Source: Flavobacterium sp. RSP15
GTDB lineage: Bacteria; Bacteroidota; Bacteroidia; Flavobacteriales; Flavobacteriaceae
Direction of reading: 5' to 3'
DNA length: 64,000 bases
Assembly (NCBI RefSeq): GCF_003968755.1
Contig: NZ_RYDL01000002.1
Location: 124,001-188,000, forward strand
The notes beneath the pieces were generated by a model. The model saw nothing but the letters and a program-made list of their open reading frames with translations, was not told the origin of the DNA and ran no database searches. Below, one piece after another: positions 25,870-35,754 of this stretch. The stretch's first letter is position 1. The number at the start of each line of letters is the position of its first letter. The translations under genes and the position numbers were made by a program.

Positions 25870-26916
25870 ATGAAAAAAGCAGAAAATATAATTGTCGGAA
25901 TTTCTATAGGAGATTTAAACGGTATTGGAAGCGAAGTTGTTCTAAAAACATTTGAGGATTCTCGCATGTTAGAGTTATGCACTCCAGTTATCTTTGCTAA
26001 TGTTAAGTTGTTGTCTTTTGTTAAGAAAAGTTTTCCATCAACATCTTTGCTCCACGGGATCGACAAATTAGATCAAATTGTAGTGGGCAAAATCAATGTA
26101 TTAAACCTCTGGAAAGAAAGTGTGGATTTAAATCTTGGCATGGATGATACTAAGGCAGGGGAATATGCTATAAAATCATTTATTGCAGCGACGAAAGCAC
26201 TCAAAGAAGGTGTCATAGACGTTCTGGTAACCGCACCAATAAATAAATTCAATATACAATCAGACGATTTTAAGTTCCCGGGCCATACGGATTACCTAGA
26301 CCAAGAACTAGAAGGCAATGCCCTGATGTTGATGGTTCAGGATACTTTGAGAATAGGATTGCTGACAGATCATATTCCGCTTAGTGAAGTCGCCTCGCAG
26401 CTAACGGAAGAATTGATTGTGCGAAAAATCGAAACGGTCAGACAGACTTTGATCAAAGATTTTGGCATTAATAAACCCAAAATAGCAGTTTTAGGTTTAA
26501 ACCCGCATTGTGGAGATGGCGGAGTCATAGGGACAGAGGATGACTTGATTATAAAACCTACATTAAAAAAAATGTTCGACAAAGGGATCTTAGTATTTGG
26601 TCCATTTGCTGCAGATGGTTTCTTTGGCAGTAATCAATACGAGAAATACGATGCCGTTATAGCAACCTACCACGATCAAGGATTGATTCCTTTCAAAACA
26701 TTATCTTTTGGAAAAGGAGTAAATTATACGGCAGGCTTGCATAAAATAAGAACCTCTCCAGATCACGGCACCGCTTATGATATAGCAGGCAAGGGAATAG
26801 CTGATTTTAACTCCTTCAAAGAGGCGGTATATCTGGCAATAGACATTTATCATTCCAGAAATCAATACGCGGAAATCAGCAAAAAACCATTGAAAACAAA
26901 AGAAAAGCAGTTGTGA
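25870..26916 (+). CDS. pdxA: 4-hydroxythreonine-4-phosphate dehydrogenase
   Basis: 348 residues. The NAD-dependent PdxA motifs are present: ISIGDLNGIGSEV at the N-terminus, metal-binding His in FPGHTDYL, GLNPHCGDGG and YHDQGLIPFKTLSFGKGVNYT, plus RTSPDHGTAYD. It oxidises 4-phosphohydroxythreonine in the DXP-dependent route to pyridoxal phosphate. It precedes the yceD-rpmF-fabH cluster by 85 bp, an arrangement seen in several Bacteroidota. Confidence 0.95.
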   Translation: MKKAENIIVGISIGDLNGIGSEVVLKTFEDSRMLELCTPVIFANVKLLSFVKKSFPSTSLLHGIDKLDQIVVGKINVLNLWKESVDLNLGMDDTKAGEYAIKSFIAATKALKEGVIDVLVTAPINKFNIQSDDFKFPGHTDYLDQELEGNALMLMVQDTLRIGLLTDHIPLSEVASQLTEELIVRKIETVRQTLIKDFGINKPKIAVLGLNPHCGDGGVIGTEDDLIIKPTLKKMFDKGILVFGPFAADGFFGSNQYEKYDAVIATYHDQGLIPFKTLSFGKGVNYTAGLHKIRTSPDHGTAYDIAGKGIADFNSFKEAVYLAIDIYHSRNQYAEISKKPLKTKEKQL

Positions 26917-26959
26917 ACAAAAAAAAGTGAATAACAGTATTAGATTTGCAATAATTTTA

Positions 26960-26967
26960 TATCTTTG
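26960..26967 (+). promoter_or_regulatory. Putative -7 element TATCTTTG for yceD-rpmF
   Basis: Fits TAnnTTTG, 34 nt before the ATG at 27002. A well-spaced -33 TTG is not seen. Confidence 0.45.
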
Positions 26968-27001
26968 CACTCCCGAAGTTTAGGGGAAAATTGTTGTTGA
27001 A

Positions 27002-27544
27002 ATGAAGAACACAAAAGAATATTTAATTCCTTTTATAGGATTAAAGCTAGGTAAACATCATTTTGAGTATCAAATCAGTAATGCGTTCTTTGAAATCTTT
27101 GATTATGATGAATATCTAGATTCAAAGATCAAAGTAAATGTAGTTTTAGAGAAAAAAAGCACACTCTTAGAGTTGCGTTTTAATCACAAAGGAGTTGTAA
27201 ATGTACCCTGTGATCTTACCAGCGAAGATTTTGATCTGCCAATTGAGGGAGAAATGAAATTAATCGTTCGTTTTGATGAGGTTTACAATAATGATAACGA
27301 CGAATTATTGATTTTGCCCCACGGAGAGTTTGAAATAAATATTGCACAATATATCTATGAAATGATTGTGCTGTCAGTCCCTCTAAGACGCGTTCATCCT
27401 GGAATACAAGATGGGAGTTTAAAGACAGAAGCATTGACTAAACTCAATGAATTGGCGGTAAAGGAAGAAAAAGAAGAAAGCAAAGAAGAAGAAAATATTG
27501 ACCCGCGTTGGGACAAGTTAAAGCAACTATTAACGGATAAATAA
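27002..27544 (+). CDS. DUF177 (YceD) family protein
   Basis: 180 residues with an acidic Glu-rich stretch near the C-terminus (KEEKEESKEEEN). The central pattern NVPCDLTSEDFDLPIEGEMKL resembles the CxR/CdL region of DUF177, although the second Cys typical of YceD is absent. Bacterial and plant DUF177 proteins are linked to 23S rRNA metabolism and ribosome assembly. Located 9 bp upstream of rpmF, the conserved yceD-rpmF pair. Confidence 0.85.
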   Translation: MKNTKEYLIPFIGLKLGKHHFEYQISNAFFEIFDYDEYLDSKIKVNVVLEKKSTLLELRFNHKGVVNVPCDLTSEDFDLPIEGEMKLIVRFDEVYNNDNDELLILPHGEFEINIAQYIYEMIVLSVPLRRVHPGIQDGSLKTEALTKLNELAVKEEKEESKEEENIDPRWDKLKQLLTDK

Positions 27545-27553
27545 TATAGTAAA

Positions 27554-27748
27554 ATGGCACATCCTAAGAGAAAAATCTCCAAAACAAGAAGAGATAAAAG
27601 AAGAACACATTACAAAGCTACTGTAGCACAGATTGCTACTTGTCCAATTACTGGAGAAGCACATTTATACCACAGAGCATATTGGCATGAAGGTAAAATG
27701 TACTACAGAGGGCAAGTTGTTATAGATAAATCTGTAGCTGTTGCATAA
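27554..27748 (+). CDS. rpmF: 50S ribosomal protein L32
   Basis: 64 residues: [20 protein letters not shown] is the L32 signature. The zinc-binding CxxC pairs of other L32 proteins are replaced (one Cys only, [15 protein letters not shown]), i.e. a zinc-free form usual in this phylum. Cotranscribed with the DUF177 gene. Confidence 0.97.
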   Translation: MAHPKRKISKTRRDKRRTHYKATVAQIATCPITGEAHLYHRAYWHEGKMYYRGQVVIDKSVAVA

Positions 27749-27772
27749 TACATTTTTTGTAAATGATATTCG

Positions 27773-27799
27773 AACTCTCACATCGTGAGAGTTTTTTTG
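27773..27799 (+). terminator. Terminator after rpmF
   Basis: 9-bp stem AACTCTCAC / GTGAGAGTT with a 3-nt loop and a T-run. It separates yceD-rpmF from fabH, so fabH needs its own promoter. Confidence 0.88.
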
Positions 27800-27920
27800 T
27801 TGTTTGTAATTTTCGTTAAATAAGAAGTTCTAATTCAAAGAGAATGGAATTTTTTTTGTAATTTTCAATCTTTTTAAAAATTTTCAAATGGCACCATTTG
27901 ACTAGAAATAAACGCATACA

Positions 27921-28919
27921 ATGAATACAATCACAGCCGCAATAACCGCTGTTGGAGCCTATGTTCCAGACTTTGTACTAACGAACAAAGCTCTTGAAGC
28001 CATGGTCGACACCAATGACGAATGGATCACCTCTCGTACAGGAATAAAAGAAAGAAGAATCCTTAAAGACAAGGACAAGGGAACTTCTTTTTTGGCCATA
28101 AAAGCCGCACAGGATTTATTGGCCAAAGCGAACATTGACCCTTTAGAGATTGATTTACTAATTATGGCAACCGCAACGCCAGACATGCCAGTAGCATCAA
28201 CAGGCGTGTATGTCGCAACCCAAATTGGAGCCACAAATGCTTTTGCTTATGATTTGCAGGCTGCTTGTTCCAGTTTTTTGTTTGGGATGTCAACAGCTGC
28301 TGCTTATATTCAATCCGGAAGGTATAAAAAAGTACTCTTAATTGGTGCTGATAAAATGTCTTCGATCGTGGATTATAAAGACCGATCGACTTGTATTATT
28401 TTTGGAGATGGCGCAGGTGCAGTACTCTTTGAACCTAACGATGAAGGATTAGGATTGCAGGATGAATACTTACGCAGTGACGGAATTGGCAGAGATTTTC
28501 TTAAAATTGATGCCGGCGGATCACTTAACCCTGCCTCTTTTGAAACGGTAAGAGACAACAAACACAACATTATACAAGACGGAAAAACGGTGTTTAAATA
28601 CGCCGTAACCAATATGGCAGATTCAAGCGAATTAATTTTGAAAAGAAATAATCTGACAAATGAAGATGTCGATTGGCTGGTTCCGCATCAAGCCAATAAA
28701 CGTATAATTGATGCGACAGCCAACAGAATGAATTTAGAAGAATCTAAAGTATTAATGAATATCGAAAAGTACGGAAATACAACCTCTGCCACTTTGCCAT
28801 TGGTGCTCAGTGATTTTGAACATCAGTTCAAAAAAGGAGATACGATAATTTTGGCCGCTTTTGGAGGTGGATTCACTTGGGGATCTATTTATCTAAAATG
28901 GGCATACGACAAAAAATAA
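27921..28919 (+). CDS. fabH: 3-oxoacyl-ACP synthase III
   Basis: 332 residues with the KAS III triad: Cys116 in LQAACSSFLFG, His in WLVPHQANKRI and Asn in YGNTTSATLPL. TRTGIKERRI and GDGAGAVLFE are also typical. It starts fatty-acid synthesis by condensing an acyl-CoA primer with malonyl-ACP; in flavobacteria branched primers are expected, but specificity cannot be read here. plsX, common between rpmF and fabH in other phyla, is missing. accB and accC follow. Confidence 0.95.
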   Translation: MNTITAAITAVGAYVPDFVLTNKALEAMVDTNDEWITSRTGIKERRILKDKDKGTSFLAIKAAQDLLAKANIDPLEIDLLIMATATPDMPVASTGVYVATQIGATNAFAYDLQAACSSFLFGMSTAAAYIQSGRYKKVLLIGADKMSSIVDYKDRSTCIIFGDGAGAVLFEPNDEGLGLQDEYLRSDGIGRDFLKIDAGGSLNPASFETVRDNKHNIIQDGKTVFKYAVTNMADSSELILKRNNLTNEDVDWLVPHQANKRIIDATANRMNLEESKVLMNIEKYGNTTSATLPLVLSDFEHQFKKGDTIILAAFGGGFTWGSIYLKWAYDKK

Positions 28920-28942
28920 ATTTAAACTAAAAACAAATAATT

Positions 28943-29422
28943 ATGGATTTAAAAGAAATTCAAAATCTAATCAAGTTTGTCGCAAATTCAGGAGTTGCAG
29001 AAGTTAAACTAGAGATGGATGACGTGAAAATCACCATCAGAACAACCTTAGAAGGAAATGTCACTGAGACTACTTATGTACAGCAAATGCCCGCTCAAGG
29101 AGTGCATCAGCAACCATTAGCTCCACAGCAAGTGACTCCCGTTGCCGTTGTTCCGGTAGTACCCGTGATAGAAAACGCTCATTTCATCACTATAAAATCT
29201 CCAATTATCGGAACTTTTTATAGAAAACCATCTCCGGATAAACCGATGTTTGTTGAAGTAGGTAAAAGCATAGCTAAAGGAGACGTTCTTTGCGTTATTG
29301 AAGCTATGAAATTATTTAACGAAATTGAATCTGAAGTTTCTGGTAAAATCGTAAAAATATTGGTTGACGATATGTCGCCAGTTGAATTTGACCAACCTTT
29401 ATTCTTAGTAGATCCATCATAA
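28943..29422 (+). CDS. accB: Biotin carboxyl carrier protein of acetyl-CoA carboxylase
   Basis: 159 residues: an N-terminal helical part ([24 protein letters not shown]), a Pro/Val/Gln-rich linker (residues 49-76) and a C-terminal biotinyl domain with the biotinylated Lys123 in [11 protein letters not shown]. It carries carboxybiotin between AccC and the transferase. It lies 23 bp after fabH and before accC. Links functionally to the biotin genes at 0.9-4.2 kb. Confidence 0.96.
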   Translation: MDLKEIQNLIKFVANSGVAEVKLEMDDVKITIRTTLEGNVTETTYVQQMPAQGVHQQPLAPQQVTPVAVVPVVPVIENAHFITIKSPIIGTFYRKPSPDKPMFVEVGKSIAKGDVLCVIEAMKLFNEIESEVSGKIVKILVDDMSPVEFDQPLFLVDPS

Positions 29423-29513
29423 GAAATTATAAATTATAAATTTTGAATGATGTTTTTTCATTATTTGAAATAATTTAAAATTTAAAATTCAACATTTAAA
29501 ATTTCAAAACAAG
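29423..29513. repeat. AT-rich repetitive spacer between accB and accC
   Basis: 91 bp of A/T with repeated motifs (AAATTATAAATTATAAATTT, TTTAAAATTTAAAATTCAAC, TTTAAAATTTC). Low complexity, no coding content, inside an operon. Confidence 0.6.
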
Positions 29514-30860
29514 ATGTTTAAAAAAATATTAATTGCAAATAGAGGAGAAATTGCGTTACGCGTAATTAGAACCTGCAAGGAAATGGGTATAAAAACAGTA
29601 GCGGTTTACTCTACTGCAGATGCTGAAAGTCTTCATGTAAGGTTTGCTGATGAAGCCGTTTGCATAGGACCACCTCCAAGCAACTTGTCCTATTTGAAAA
29701 TGTCAAATATAATTGCCGCCGCAGAAATTACCAATGCAGATGCAATACATCCAGGATATGGATTCCTTTCTGAAAATTCTAAGTTTTCTAAGATTTGTCA
29801 AGAACATGGAATCAAATTCATTGGAGCTTCGCCAGAAATGATTGATAGAATGGGAGATAAAGCTTCTGCAAAATCAACCATGATTGAAGCGGGCGTTCCT
29901 TGCGTTCCGGGATCAATAGGGATTTTAGAATCCTATGAACAAGCCCTGCAACTATCCAGAGATTTTGGCTATCCCGTGATGCTCAAAGCAACCGCTGGTG
30001 GTGGTGGAAAAGGAATGCGTGCAGTTTGGAAAGAAGAAGAACTCTTAAAAGCATGGGACGGTGCACGTCAAGAATCGGCAGCTGCTTTTGGGAATGATGG
30101 TATGTATTTAGAAAAATTAATTGAAGAACCCCGTCACATCGAAATTCAGGTTATAGGAGATTCCTACGGAAAAGCCTGTCACCTTTCTGAAAGGGACTGT
30201 TCCGTACAAAGACGCCATCAAAAACTGACTGAAGAGACTCCATCGCCGTTTATGACTGATGAATTGCGTCAGAAAATGGGAGAAGCGGCTGTAAAAGCGG
30301 CCGAATATATTAAATATGAAGGTGCCGGAACGGTAGAATTTTTGGTGGATAAAAATCGTAATTTCTATTTTATGGAAATGAATACTCGTATTCAGGTAGA
30401 ACATCCAATTACAGAACAAGTGATAGATTATGATTTGATTCGGGAACAAATTCTTGTTGCTGCAGGAGTTGCCATTTCAGGAAAAAATTATTTACCTCAA
30501 TTGCATGCCATTGAATGCCGTATTAATGCGGAAGATCCTTATAATGATTTTCGTCCGTCTCCAGGAAAGATTACAACGTTACATATGCCGGGAGGACATG
30601 GTGTTCGTCTAGATACCCATGTGTATTCCGGGTATACCATACCACCTAATTATGATTCAATGATTGCAAAGTTGATTACAACTGCTCAATCACGTGAAGA
30701 AGCAATAAGTAAAATGAGAAGAGCCTTAGATGAATTTGTGATAGAAGGAATAAAAACGACTATTCCTTTTCACAGACAATTAATGGACGATCCTCGTTAT
30801 ATTGCAGGTGATTACACAACCGCGTTTATGGATACGTTCAAAATGAACGACCCAGAATAG
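29514..30860 (+). CDS. accC: Biotin carboxylase subunit of acetyl-CoA carboxylase
   Basis: 448 residues, standard AccC length. N-terminal [22 protein letters not shown]-grasp glycine loop [12 protein letters not shown], metal/bicarbonate region [15 protein letters not shown] and [10 protein letters not shown]. It carboxylates the biotin on AccB using ATP and bicarbonate. Last gene of fabH-accB-accC, followed by a terminator. accA and accD are not in the window. Confidence 0.97.
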   Translation: MFKKILIANRGEIALRVIRTCKEMGIKTVAVYSTADAESLHVRFADEAVCIGPPPSNLSYLKMSNIIAAAEITNADAIHPGYGFLSENSKFSKICQEHGIKFIGASPEMIDRMGDKASAKSTMIEAGVPCVPGSIGILESYEQALQLSRDFGYPVMLKATAGGGGKGMRAVWKEEELLKAWDGARQESAAAFGNDGMYLEKLIEEPRHIEIQVIGDSYGKACHLSERDCSVQRRHQKLTEETPSPFMTDELRQKMGEAAVKAAEYIKYEGAGTVEFLVDKNRNFYFMEMNTRIQVEHPITEQVIDYDLIREQILVAAGVAISGKNYLPQLHAIECRINAEDPYNDFRPSPGKITTLHMPGGHGVRLDTHVYSGYTIPPNYDSMIAKLITTAQSREEAISKMRRALDEFVIEGIKTTIPFHRQLMDDPRYIAGDYTTAFMDTFKMNDPE

Positions 30861-30882
30861 CAGATTTACATATCCATAATAA

Positions 30883-30911
30883 AAAACCTTGCAGCGATGC
30901 AAGGTTTTCTT
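30883..30911 (+). terminator. Terminator after accC
   Basis: 10-bp stem AAAACCTTGC / GCAAGGTTTT with loop AGCGAT, then CTTG; moderate T-run. Confidence 0.8.
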
Positions 30912-31125
30912 GTTTAGAACCACTACACAAAGACAAAGCGGGTAATTTATACCCATAACACCCTATGTATTACCCACATTTCTCCTTTTTAGAAAAAACA
31001 GATTTTATTAAACACCTCTATTTCAGAAACTTAATAACGCAACACCTTCCTTTGTAACTCTGGTACAATTATTTCAATTACTTCATCAATAATAAGTAAC
31101 AATAATAATCTAAAAATAAAATAGT

Positions 31126-31422
31126 ATGAAAAAGTTAATGGTAACAGCAGCAATCTTAATAGCAAGTTTTTCAACATATACAGCTACAGCTCAAGGAACA
31201 ACTACACCAGCGGAAACAGTCTCAATTCAAGAAGAATATATTGAAGTGAAAAATGAAGAAGTCCCAGAAGCTGTAACAAAAGCGTTAAAAACGGCTTACC
31301 CAGATGCAATTCTAGACAAAGCATATACAAATGCTAATAAAGAATATAAACTGGATGTGACTGTTGGGGACAAAAAAGGAAATCTTTTTGCAGATGCAAC
31401 TGGGAAATGGATTCAAAAATAA
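31126..31422 (+). CDS. Small secreted PepSY-like protein, copy 1
   Basis: 98 residues: signal peptide (MKKLMVTAAILIASFSTYTATAQ), then an acidic linker and one PepSY-like fold unit (VPEAVTKALKTAYPDAILDKAYTN...KEYKLDVTVGDKKGNLFADATGKWI). Such domains are periplasmic and may bind or inhibit proteins; the precise role is unknown. The next gene is a close paralogue 34 bp downstream. They precede a two-component system but are not clearly part of it. Confidence 0.82.
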   Translation: MKKLMVTAAILIASFSTYTATAQGTTTPAETVSIQEEYIEVKNEEVPEAVTKALKTAYPDAILDKAYTNANKEYKLDVTVGDKKGNLFADATGKWIQK

Positions 31423-31456
31423 AGCATCAAAACAATAACAATTTAAAAAAAACACT

Positions 31457-31753
31457 ATGAAAAAGTTAATTTTATCAGCAGCAATTATTTTAGGAAGCAT
31501 GTCCGCATTTGCAACAATACTTCCCGTTCAAAACCCACAAAATCAATCGGTTTTACTACAAGAGGAATATACTGAAGTACAAGCAGAAGCAGTTCCTCAA
31601 GCAATAAAAACAGCTATGGAAAAAGCATATCCCGGAGCAATTCTGGGAAAAGCATACATCAATAAAAATAAAGAATACAAACTAGAAATTGCAGTTGGAG
31701 ACCAGAATGCTACTGTTTATGCGGATGCTGAAGGAAACTGGATAAATAAATAA
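31457..31753 (+). CDS. Small secreted PepSY-like protein, copy 2
   Basis: 98 residues, the same layout as its upstream neighbour: signal peptide (MKKLILSAAIILGSMSAFA) and a PepSY-like domain (VPQAIKTAMEKAYPGAILGKAYIN...KEYKLEIAVGDQNATVYADAEGNWI). The two share the KEYKL and GN/GK-WI core and the equal length, so they are a tandem duplication. Followed by a strong terminator. Confidence 0.82.
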   Translation: MKKLILSAAIILGSMSAFATILPVQNPQNQSVLLQEEYTEVQAEAVPQAIKTAMEKAYPGAILGKAYINKNKEYKLEIAVGDQNATVYADAEGNWINK

Positions 31754-31771
31754 TTTAGGTGAGTTTTGTTT

Positions 31772-31810
31772 AAAAAGAGAGATTGTTTTAACAGTCTCTC
31801 TTTTTTTTGC
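31772..31810 (+). terminator. Terminator after the PepSY-like pair
   Basis: Stem AAAAAGAGAGATTGT / ACAGTCTCTCTTTTT with TTTA loop and eight or more T. Confidence 0.88.
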
Positions 31811-31868
31811 AAAAAATTAGCTAAATACAAATTTAATACCTTTATTTTAGCCGTAAAGTTAAAATACA

Positions 31869-33215
31869 ATGGCTAAAATTTTATTGATTGAAGATGATGT
31901 TGCTTTTTGTAAGTTATTAGAAAAATTTCTAGTAAAAAACAACTATGAAGTAACGGCTACATTTTCAGCTGAAGAAGCCAAATCTCAAATAAAAAACACT
32001 GAATTTGACCTCATCATTACGGATTTAAGACTTCCAAATTATGATGGAATTAAACTTATGTCAGAAATCAAGAGTACCCATCCCAATGTTCCCGTACTAT
32101 TAATGACGGGATATTCTGATGTGAGTACTGCTGTAAAAGCCATGAAAAATGGGGCGGCAGATTATATCTCTAAACCATTCAATCCCGAAGAAGTTTTATT
32201 GGTTATTCAAAATTCTCTTCAAATGGAAACGCACACTAATTCTGATAAAGTAATTTCTGAACCTAAAACTGACAATAAAAAAAACAAAAAACCGACTAGT
32301 GAATTTGTGAAGGGGATCTCAAAAGCATCTCAAAAACTGGCAGAATATATCCAACTCGTCAGCCCAACAAATATGTCAGTTTTAATCATCGGCGAAAGCG
32401 GAACGGGGAAGGAAGTTATTGCCAAAAGCATTCACCAGAACAGTTCCAGAACAAACAATAATTTCATTGCCGTAGACTGTGGATCGATCCCAAAAGAATT
32501 AGCTGCAAGTGAGTTTTTTGGCCATGTAAAAGGATCTTTTACGGGAGCCATAAATGATAAAATTGGATTTTTCGAGGCAGCAAACAGAGGTACATTATTT
32601 CTTGACGAAATAGGGAATCTTTCCTATGAAAATCAAATCCAACTATTGAGAGCACTCCAAGAAAGAAAAATTAAGCCCGTAGGAAGCAATAAAGAAATTG
32701 ATGTAGACATCAGAATCATCACCGCCACAAACGAAGACTTACGGGAAGCAGTCAAAAATGGGACATTCAGAGAGGATTTGTACCATAGAATAAATGAGTT
32801 CTCTATACATTCCCCCTCTTTGGTAGATCGTGACGAAGATTTGATGCTCTTTTCTGATTTTTTTCTTGAAAAATCAAATCAGGAATTAAACAAAAAAATC
32901 ATTGGGCTTTCTGCTGAAGTAGTTACAATTTTTCAAAACTACAGATGGCCGGGAAATCTGCGTGAGCTTCAAAATTGCATCAAAAGGGCCACGCTCTTGT
33001 CGCAAGGAGATTTCATTGAAAAATCAGCGCTACCCACAGAATTTTTTCAAAATGAAAACCTAGACACCTCTGATCTGTCTTTGTCTCAAAACGAAAAAGA
33101 AGTCATTCAGGAGGCTTTAGCTAAAACCAATAACAACAAAACAGAAGCTGCTAAATTATTGAAAATCAATAGAAAAACACTGTATAATAAATTAAAATTA
33201 TACAACATCAATTAG
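31869..33215 (+). CDS. Sigma-54 dependent response regulator (NtrC/AtoC family)
   Basis: 448 residues. Receiver domain (1-120) with acidic pocket EDD (8-10) and phospho-acceptor Asp52 in [12 protein letters not shown]+ domain with Walker A GESGTGKE, the sigma-54 contact loop in the form GSFTGA (classical GAFTGA with Ser) and Walker [10 protein letters not shown]-terminal Fis-type helix-turn-helix ([25 protein letters not shown]). It activates sigma-54 promoters on phosphorylation. The convergent hybrid kinase gene overlaps its 3' end by 4 bp and is the likely partner. Confidence 0.94.
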   Translation: MAKILLIEDDVAFCKLLEKFLVKNNYEVTATFSAEEAKSQIKNTEFDLIITDLRLPNYDGIKLMSEIKSTHPNVPVLLMTGYSDVSTAVKAMKNGAADYISKPFNPEEVLLVIQNSLQMETHTNSDKVISEPKTDNKKNKKPTSEFVKGISKASQKLAEYIQLVSPTNMSVLIIGESGTGKEVIAKSIHQNSSRTNNNFIAVDCGSIPKELAASEFFGHVKGSFTGAINDKIGFFEAANRGTLFLDEIGNLSYENQIQLLRALQERKIKPVGSNKEIDVDIRIITATNEDLREAVKNGTFREDLYHRINEFSIHSPSLVDRDEDLMLFSDFFLEKSNQELNKKIIGLSAEVVTIFQNYRWPGNLRELQNCIKRATLLSQGDFIEKSALPTEFFQNENLDTSDLSLSQNEKEVIQEALAKTNNNKTEAAKLLKINRKTLYNKLKLYNIN

Positions 33216-35644
33216 TTTAATTCCTTTTCTAACAGGACAAAAAGTGCTGTTATTTTGAGCTTCAAATTAATTGAAGCCATTTTTACCTCTTCAAGTGTTA
33301 AGTCTTCTTGCTCTAATACATCTAGAATAACACTGATTTCTGATGCGCTAATTTGCTTGAACATGGGAGCCATTTTATGAGCTGTATTTTTAATCTCCAT
33401 AAAATCAATGTTTGAAACTGACCGATCTAAATTTTCTAAATTCTTTGCCGTACTTTTTATAAATGAGAGTAACACTTCTTTTAAAGCAACTATATCATTA
33501 GATAAAAAAGCGTTCAAGACTTTTAATGAATAAGGCCTTTCCCCCTTTGTTTGCTTGCTTTTTAGAATTGCTTCAAAGGGAACTGCGTCATTGTTCAAAA
33601 TAGACTGTAATGTTTTAAGCAGTATTTTAGGAGAATAAGGCTTGCTGATTAAAGTGGTAAATCCTGCGGTTGTGTAGTTGTCCAGATTTAAATCATTTCT
33701 TCCGGTGACCGCTATTACAGGTTGTTTTTCATACTCGTATTTGGGATTATTTATGAGTTCTTTCAAAAATAAAAACCCGTCCATAACTGGCATTTGAATA
33801 TCGGTGATAATCAAATCAAAGGTAATATTTGATAGCGCATCAAGAGCTTCTTTTGCACTAGCAAAAGGGAATACAATATATTGGTTTTGTTTTAAAACTT
33901 CAGTTGTTAATTTCAACAAGCTTTCATCGTCATCTATCAGTATGGCTCTGTAATGCTTTTTTGACGGATTCGCAGTAGTCTGTTTTTCGGAAACCGTGAC
34001 ATCAAAAAATAATGGAATTTGGATTGTAAACAAACTTCCCTTTCCTAATTCACTTTTCAAATGCAAAGCACCGCCTAGAATCGCTGTCATTTTTTTAGAA
34101 ATGGTAAGTCCTAATCCTGTCCCGCCATATTTTTTCTCTATATTCTTATCGGCTTGAATGAATTCCTCAAAAATGAGTTCTTGGTTTTTTTCTGCTATTC
34201 CAATCCCGGAATCTTCTATTTGTATCGCTATCAATTGTGTTTCCAAGTAGATTTCAACGTTAATTTTTATGAATCCTTTTTCAGTAAACTTGAACGCATT
34301 TCCAATAAGGTTTGATACTATTTGTCTTAAACGAAAAGGATCCCCAATGATTTTTTTTTCGAGATTAGGGTCAATTTCAACAATCAGTTGAATTGGTTTT
34401 TGTGCATAAACGGATTGAATGCTATTTGCCACTTCATAAATCATCTCGTACAGCGAAAACGGGATTTTTTCTATCGTGATTTTCCCAGCTTCAATTTGAG
34501 TAAAATCCAATAGATCCTGAACCAATTGTGAAATATAATCGGAGGAACCTTTGATGTTCTTGGTGTAATAGCATTGTTTACTGCTTAAATCGGAATTTCC
34601 CAATAATTCCGTATAGCCAATAATCGTGCTTAAAGGGGTTTTCAGGTCGTGGCTTACAGTTGCAATGAGTTGCTCCCGACTACTAAGTAATTTTTTGGAT
34701 TTTAGATTTGCCTCCTCCAATTGTTTCTTATAGGATTGGGTTTTTGAGTAATCATTTAGAATTATAATCAAAAAAAACAAAGTAAGCAATAATCCAATTA
34801 TAGCCGCAGAGGTTACAATTTGATTCGTTTTTGCTAAGGAATTCTCTCTATCCGAATAGTTTTTTGTGGTGTTTATTATAATTTCCCGCTCTATAGTGTT
34901 AAGGACTTTTCTTAGCTGGTCAGAGATTGAAAGTTCATTTTGCAATAATTTATTTTCCTCAAAATTCAATAATTTTTTCTTTCGGGATGTTTCTCTTTTT
35001 ACCTCATTTAATAAATTTTTAGAAACCGTCAAAATAGAATCGGTTGCTTTTTTACTTAACGTATTGGTACTATCATCCGGAATGTTTTGATTTAAGTAGG
35101 CAACATATTTCTGAAGGACATTTCGTTGATAAATTCCCATTCTGGCGGGATCTTTTACAAAATCTTCTAATTCCAGTTTCCGCAAAGAAGACTCCATTTT
35201 AGTCAAATCACCAATCGCGTCGTCCACCGCATCTTCATTTTCACTTTTATTTTTAATAAGTTTTAGTTGCTGGATATTTATCGTTTTCTTAGATAGCAAT
35301 TGCTTGACACTGTCTAGTAAAGTGATTTGGTGTGGTGTGGAGACAAACAATTTCAAGGAATCAATTTCTGCTTTTAACAGCGTATTTTTCTTTATATAGT
35401 TGTTAAAATCTTTTTCTGATTCTGATTGAATGGCTATTCGAGCTAAATTTTCCGTTTCATACGTATCAGAGAGCAAGTTGCTAACCCGTAAAATAGTATT
35501 GCTTTCCTCGGTAATTCTTTCTTCGGTTTTTGAAAAATTCTTGTTCTCGGAGTATAAAAACCAGCCCACACTGGCAAAAAGCACCGCCAAAACCAGATAA
35601 CTCAGGAAAACTTTTATCGGAATATAACTTTTTTTGTTATTCAT
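33212..35644 (-). CDS. Hybrid sensor histidine kinase with receiver and HPt domains
   Basis: 810 residues. Membrane segments near 11-30 and 277-297 enclose a helical, coiled periplasmic sensor of about 245 residues. Then DHp with His332 (ATVSHDLKTPLSTIIGYTELL), HATPase (NLIGNAFKFTEKG, DSGIGIAEK, GGTGLGLTISK), a receiver domain (LIDDDESLL, Asp in LIITDIQMPVMDG) and a C-terminal HPt (His in NTAHKMAPMFKQI). A full phosphorelay in one chain. It is tail-to-tail with the sigma-54 regulator (33212-33215 shared). The signal is unknown. Confidence 0.94.
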   Translation of the reverse strand: MNNKKSYIPIKVFLSYLVLAVLFASVGWFLYSENKNFSKTEERITEESNTILRVSNLLSDTYETENLARIAIQSESEKDFNNYIKKNTLLKAEIDSLKLFVSTPHQITLLDSVKQLLSKKTINIQQLKLIKNKSENEDAVDDAIGDLTKMESSLRKLELEDFVKDPARMGIYQRNVLQKYVAYLNQNIPDDSTNTLSKKATDSILTVSKNLLNEVKRETSRKKKLLNFEENKLLQNELSISDQLRKVLNTIEREIIINTTKNYSDRENSLAKTNQIVTSAAIIGLLLTLFFLIIILNDYSKTQSYKKQLEEANLKSKKLLSSREQLIATVSHDLKTPLSTIIGYTELLGNSDLSSKQCYYTKNIKGSSDYISQLVQDLLDFTQIEAGKITIEKIPFSLYEMIYEVANSIQSVYAQKPIQLIVEIDPNLEKKIIGDPFRLRQIVSNLIGNAFKFTEKGFIKINVEIYLETQLIAIQIEDSGIGIAEKNQELIFEEFIQADKNIEKKYGGTGLGLTISKKMTAILGGALHLKSELGKGSLFTIQIPLFFDVTVSEKQTTANPSKKHYRAILIDDDESLLKLTTEVLKQNQYIVFPFASAKEALDALSNITFDLIITDIQMPVMDGFLFLKELINNPKYEYEKQPVIAVTGRNDLNLDNYTTAGFTTLISKPYSPKILLKTLQSILNNDAVPFEAILKSKQTKGERPYSLKVLNAFLSNDIVALKEVLLSFIKSTAKNLENLDRSVSNIDFMEIKNTAHKMAPMFKQISASEISVILDVLEQEDLTLEEVKMASINLKLKITALFVLLEKELN

Positions 35645-35707
35645 TTTTCAAAGATAAAAATTACAAAATTATTTAAAGTTAAGGTATTCAAAATATTTTG
35701 ACACGAA

Positions 35708-35738
35708 CAAAAAACCCCACGAAAAAGTGAGGCTTCCT
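35708..35738 (-). terminator. Terminator after the S9 peptidase
   Basis: Minus strand stem CCTCAC / GTGGGG (one G-T pair) with loop TTTTTC and a T-run, located 3' of the S9 peptidase gene and before the kinase gene on the same strand. Confidence 0.65.
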
Positions 35739-35754
35739 ATTTTTAAAATGATTT

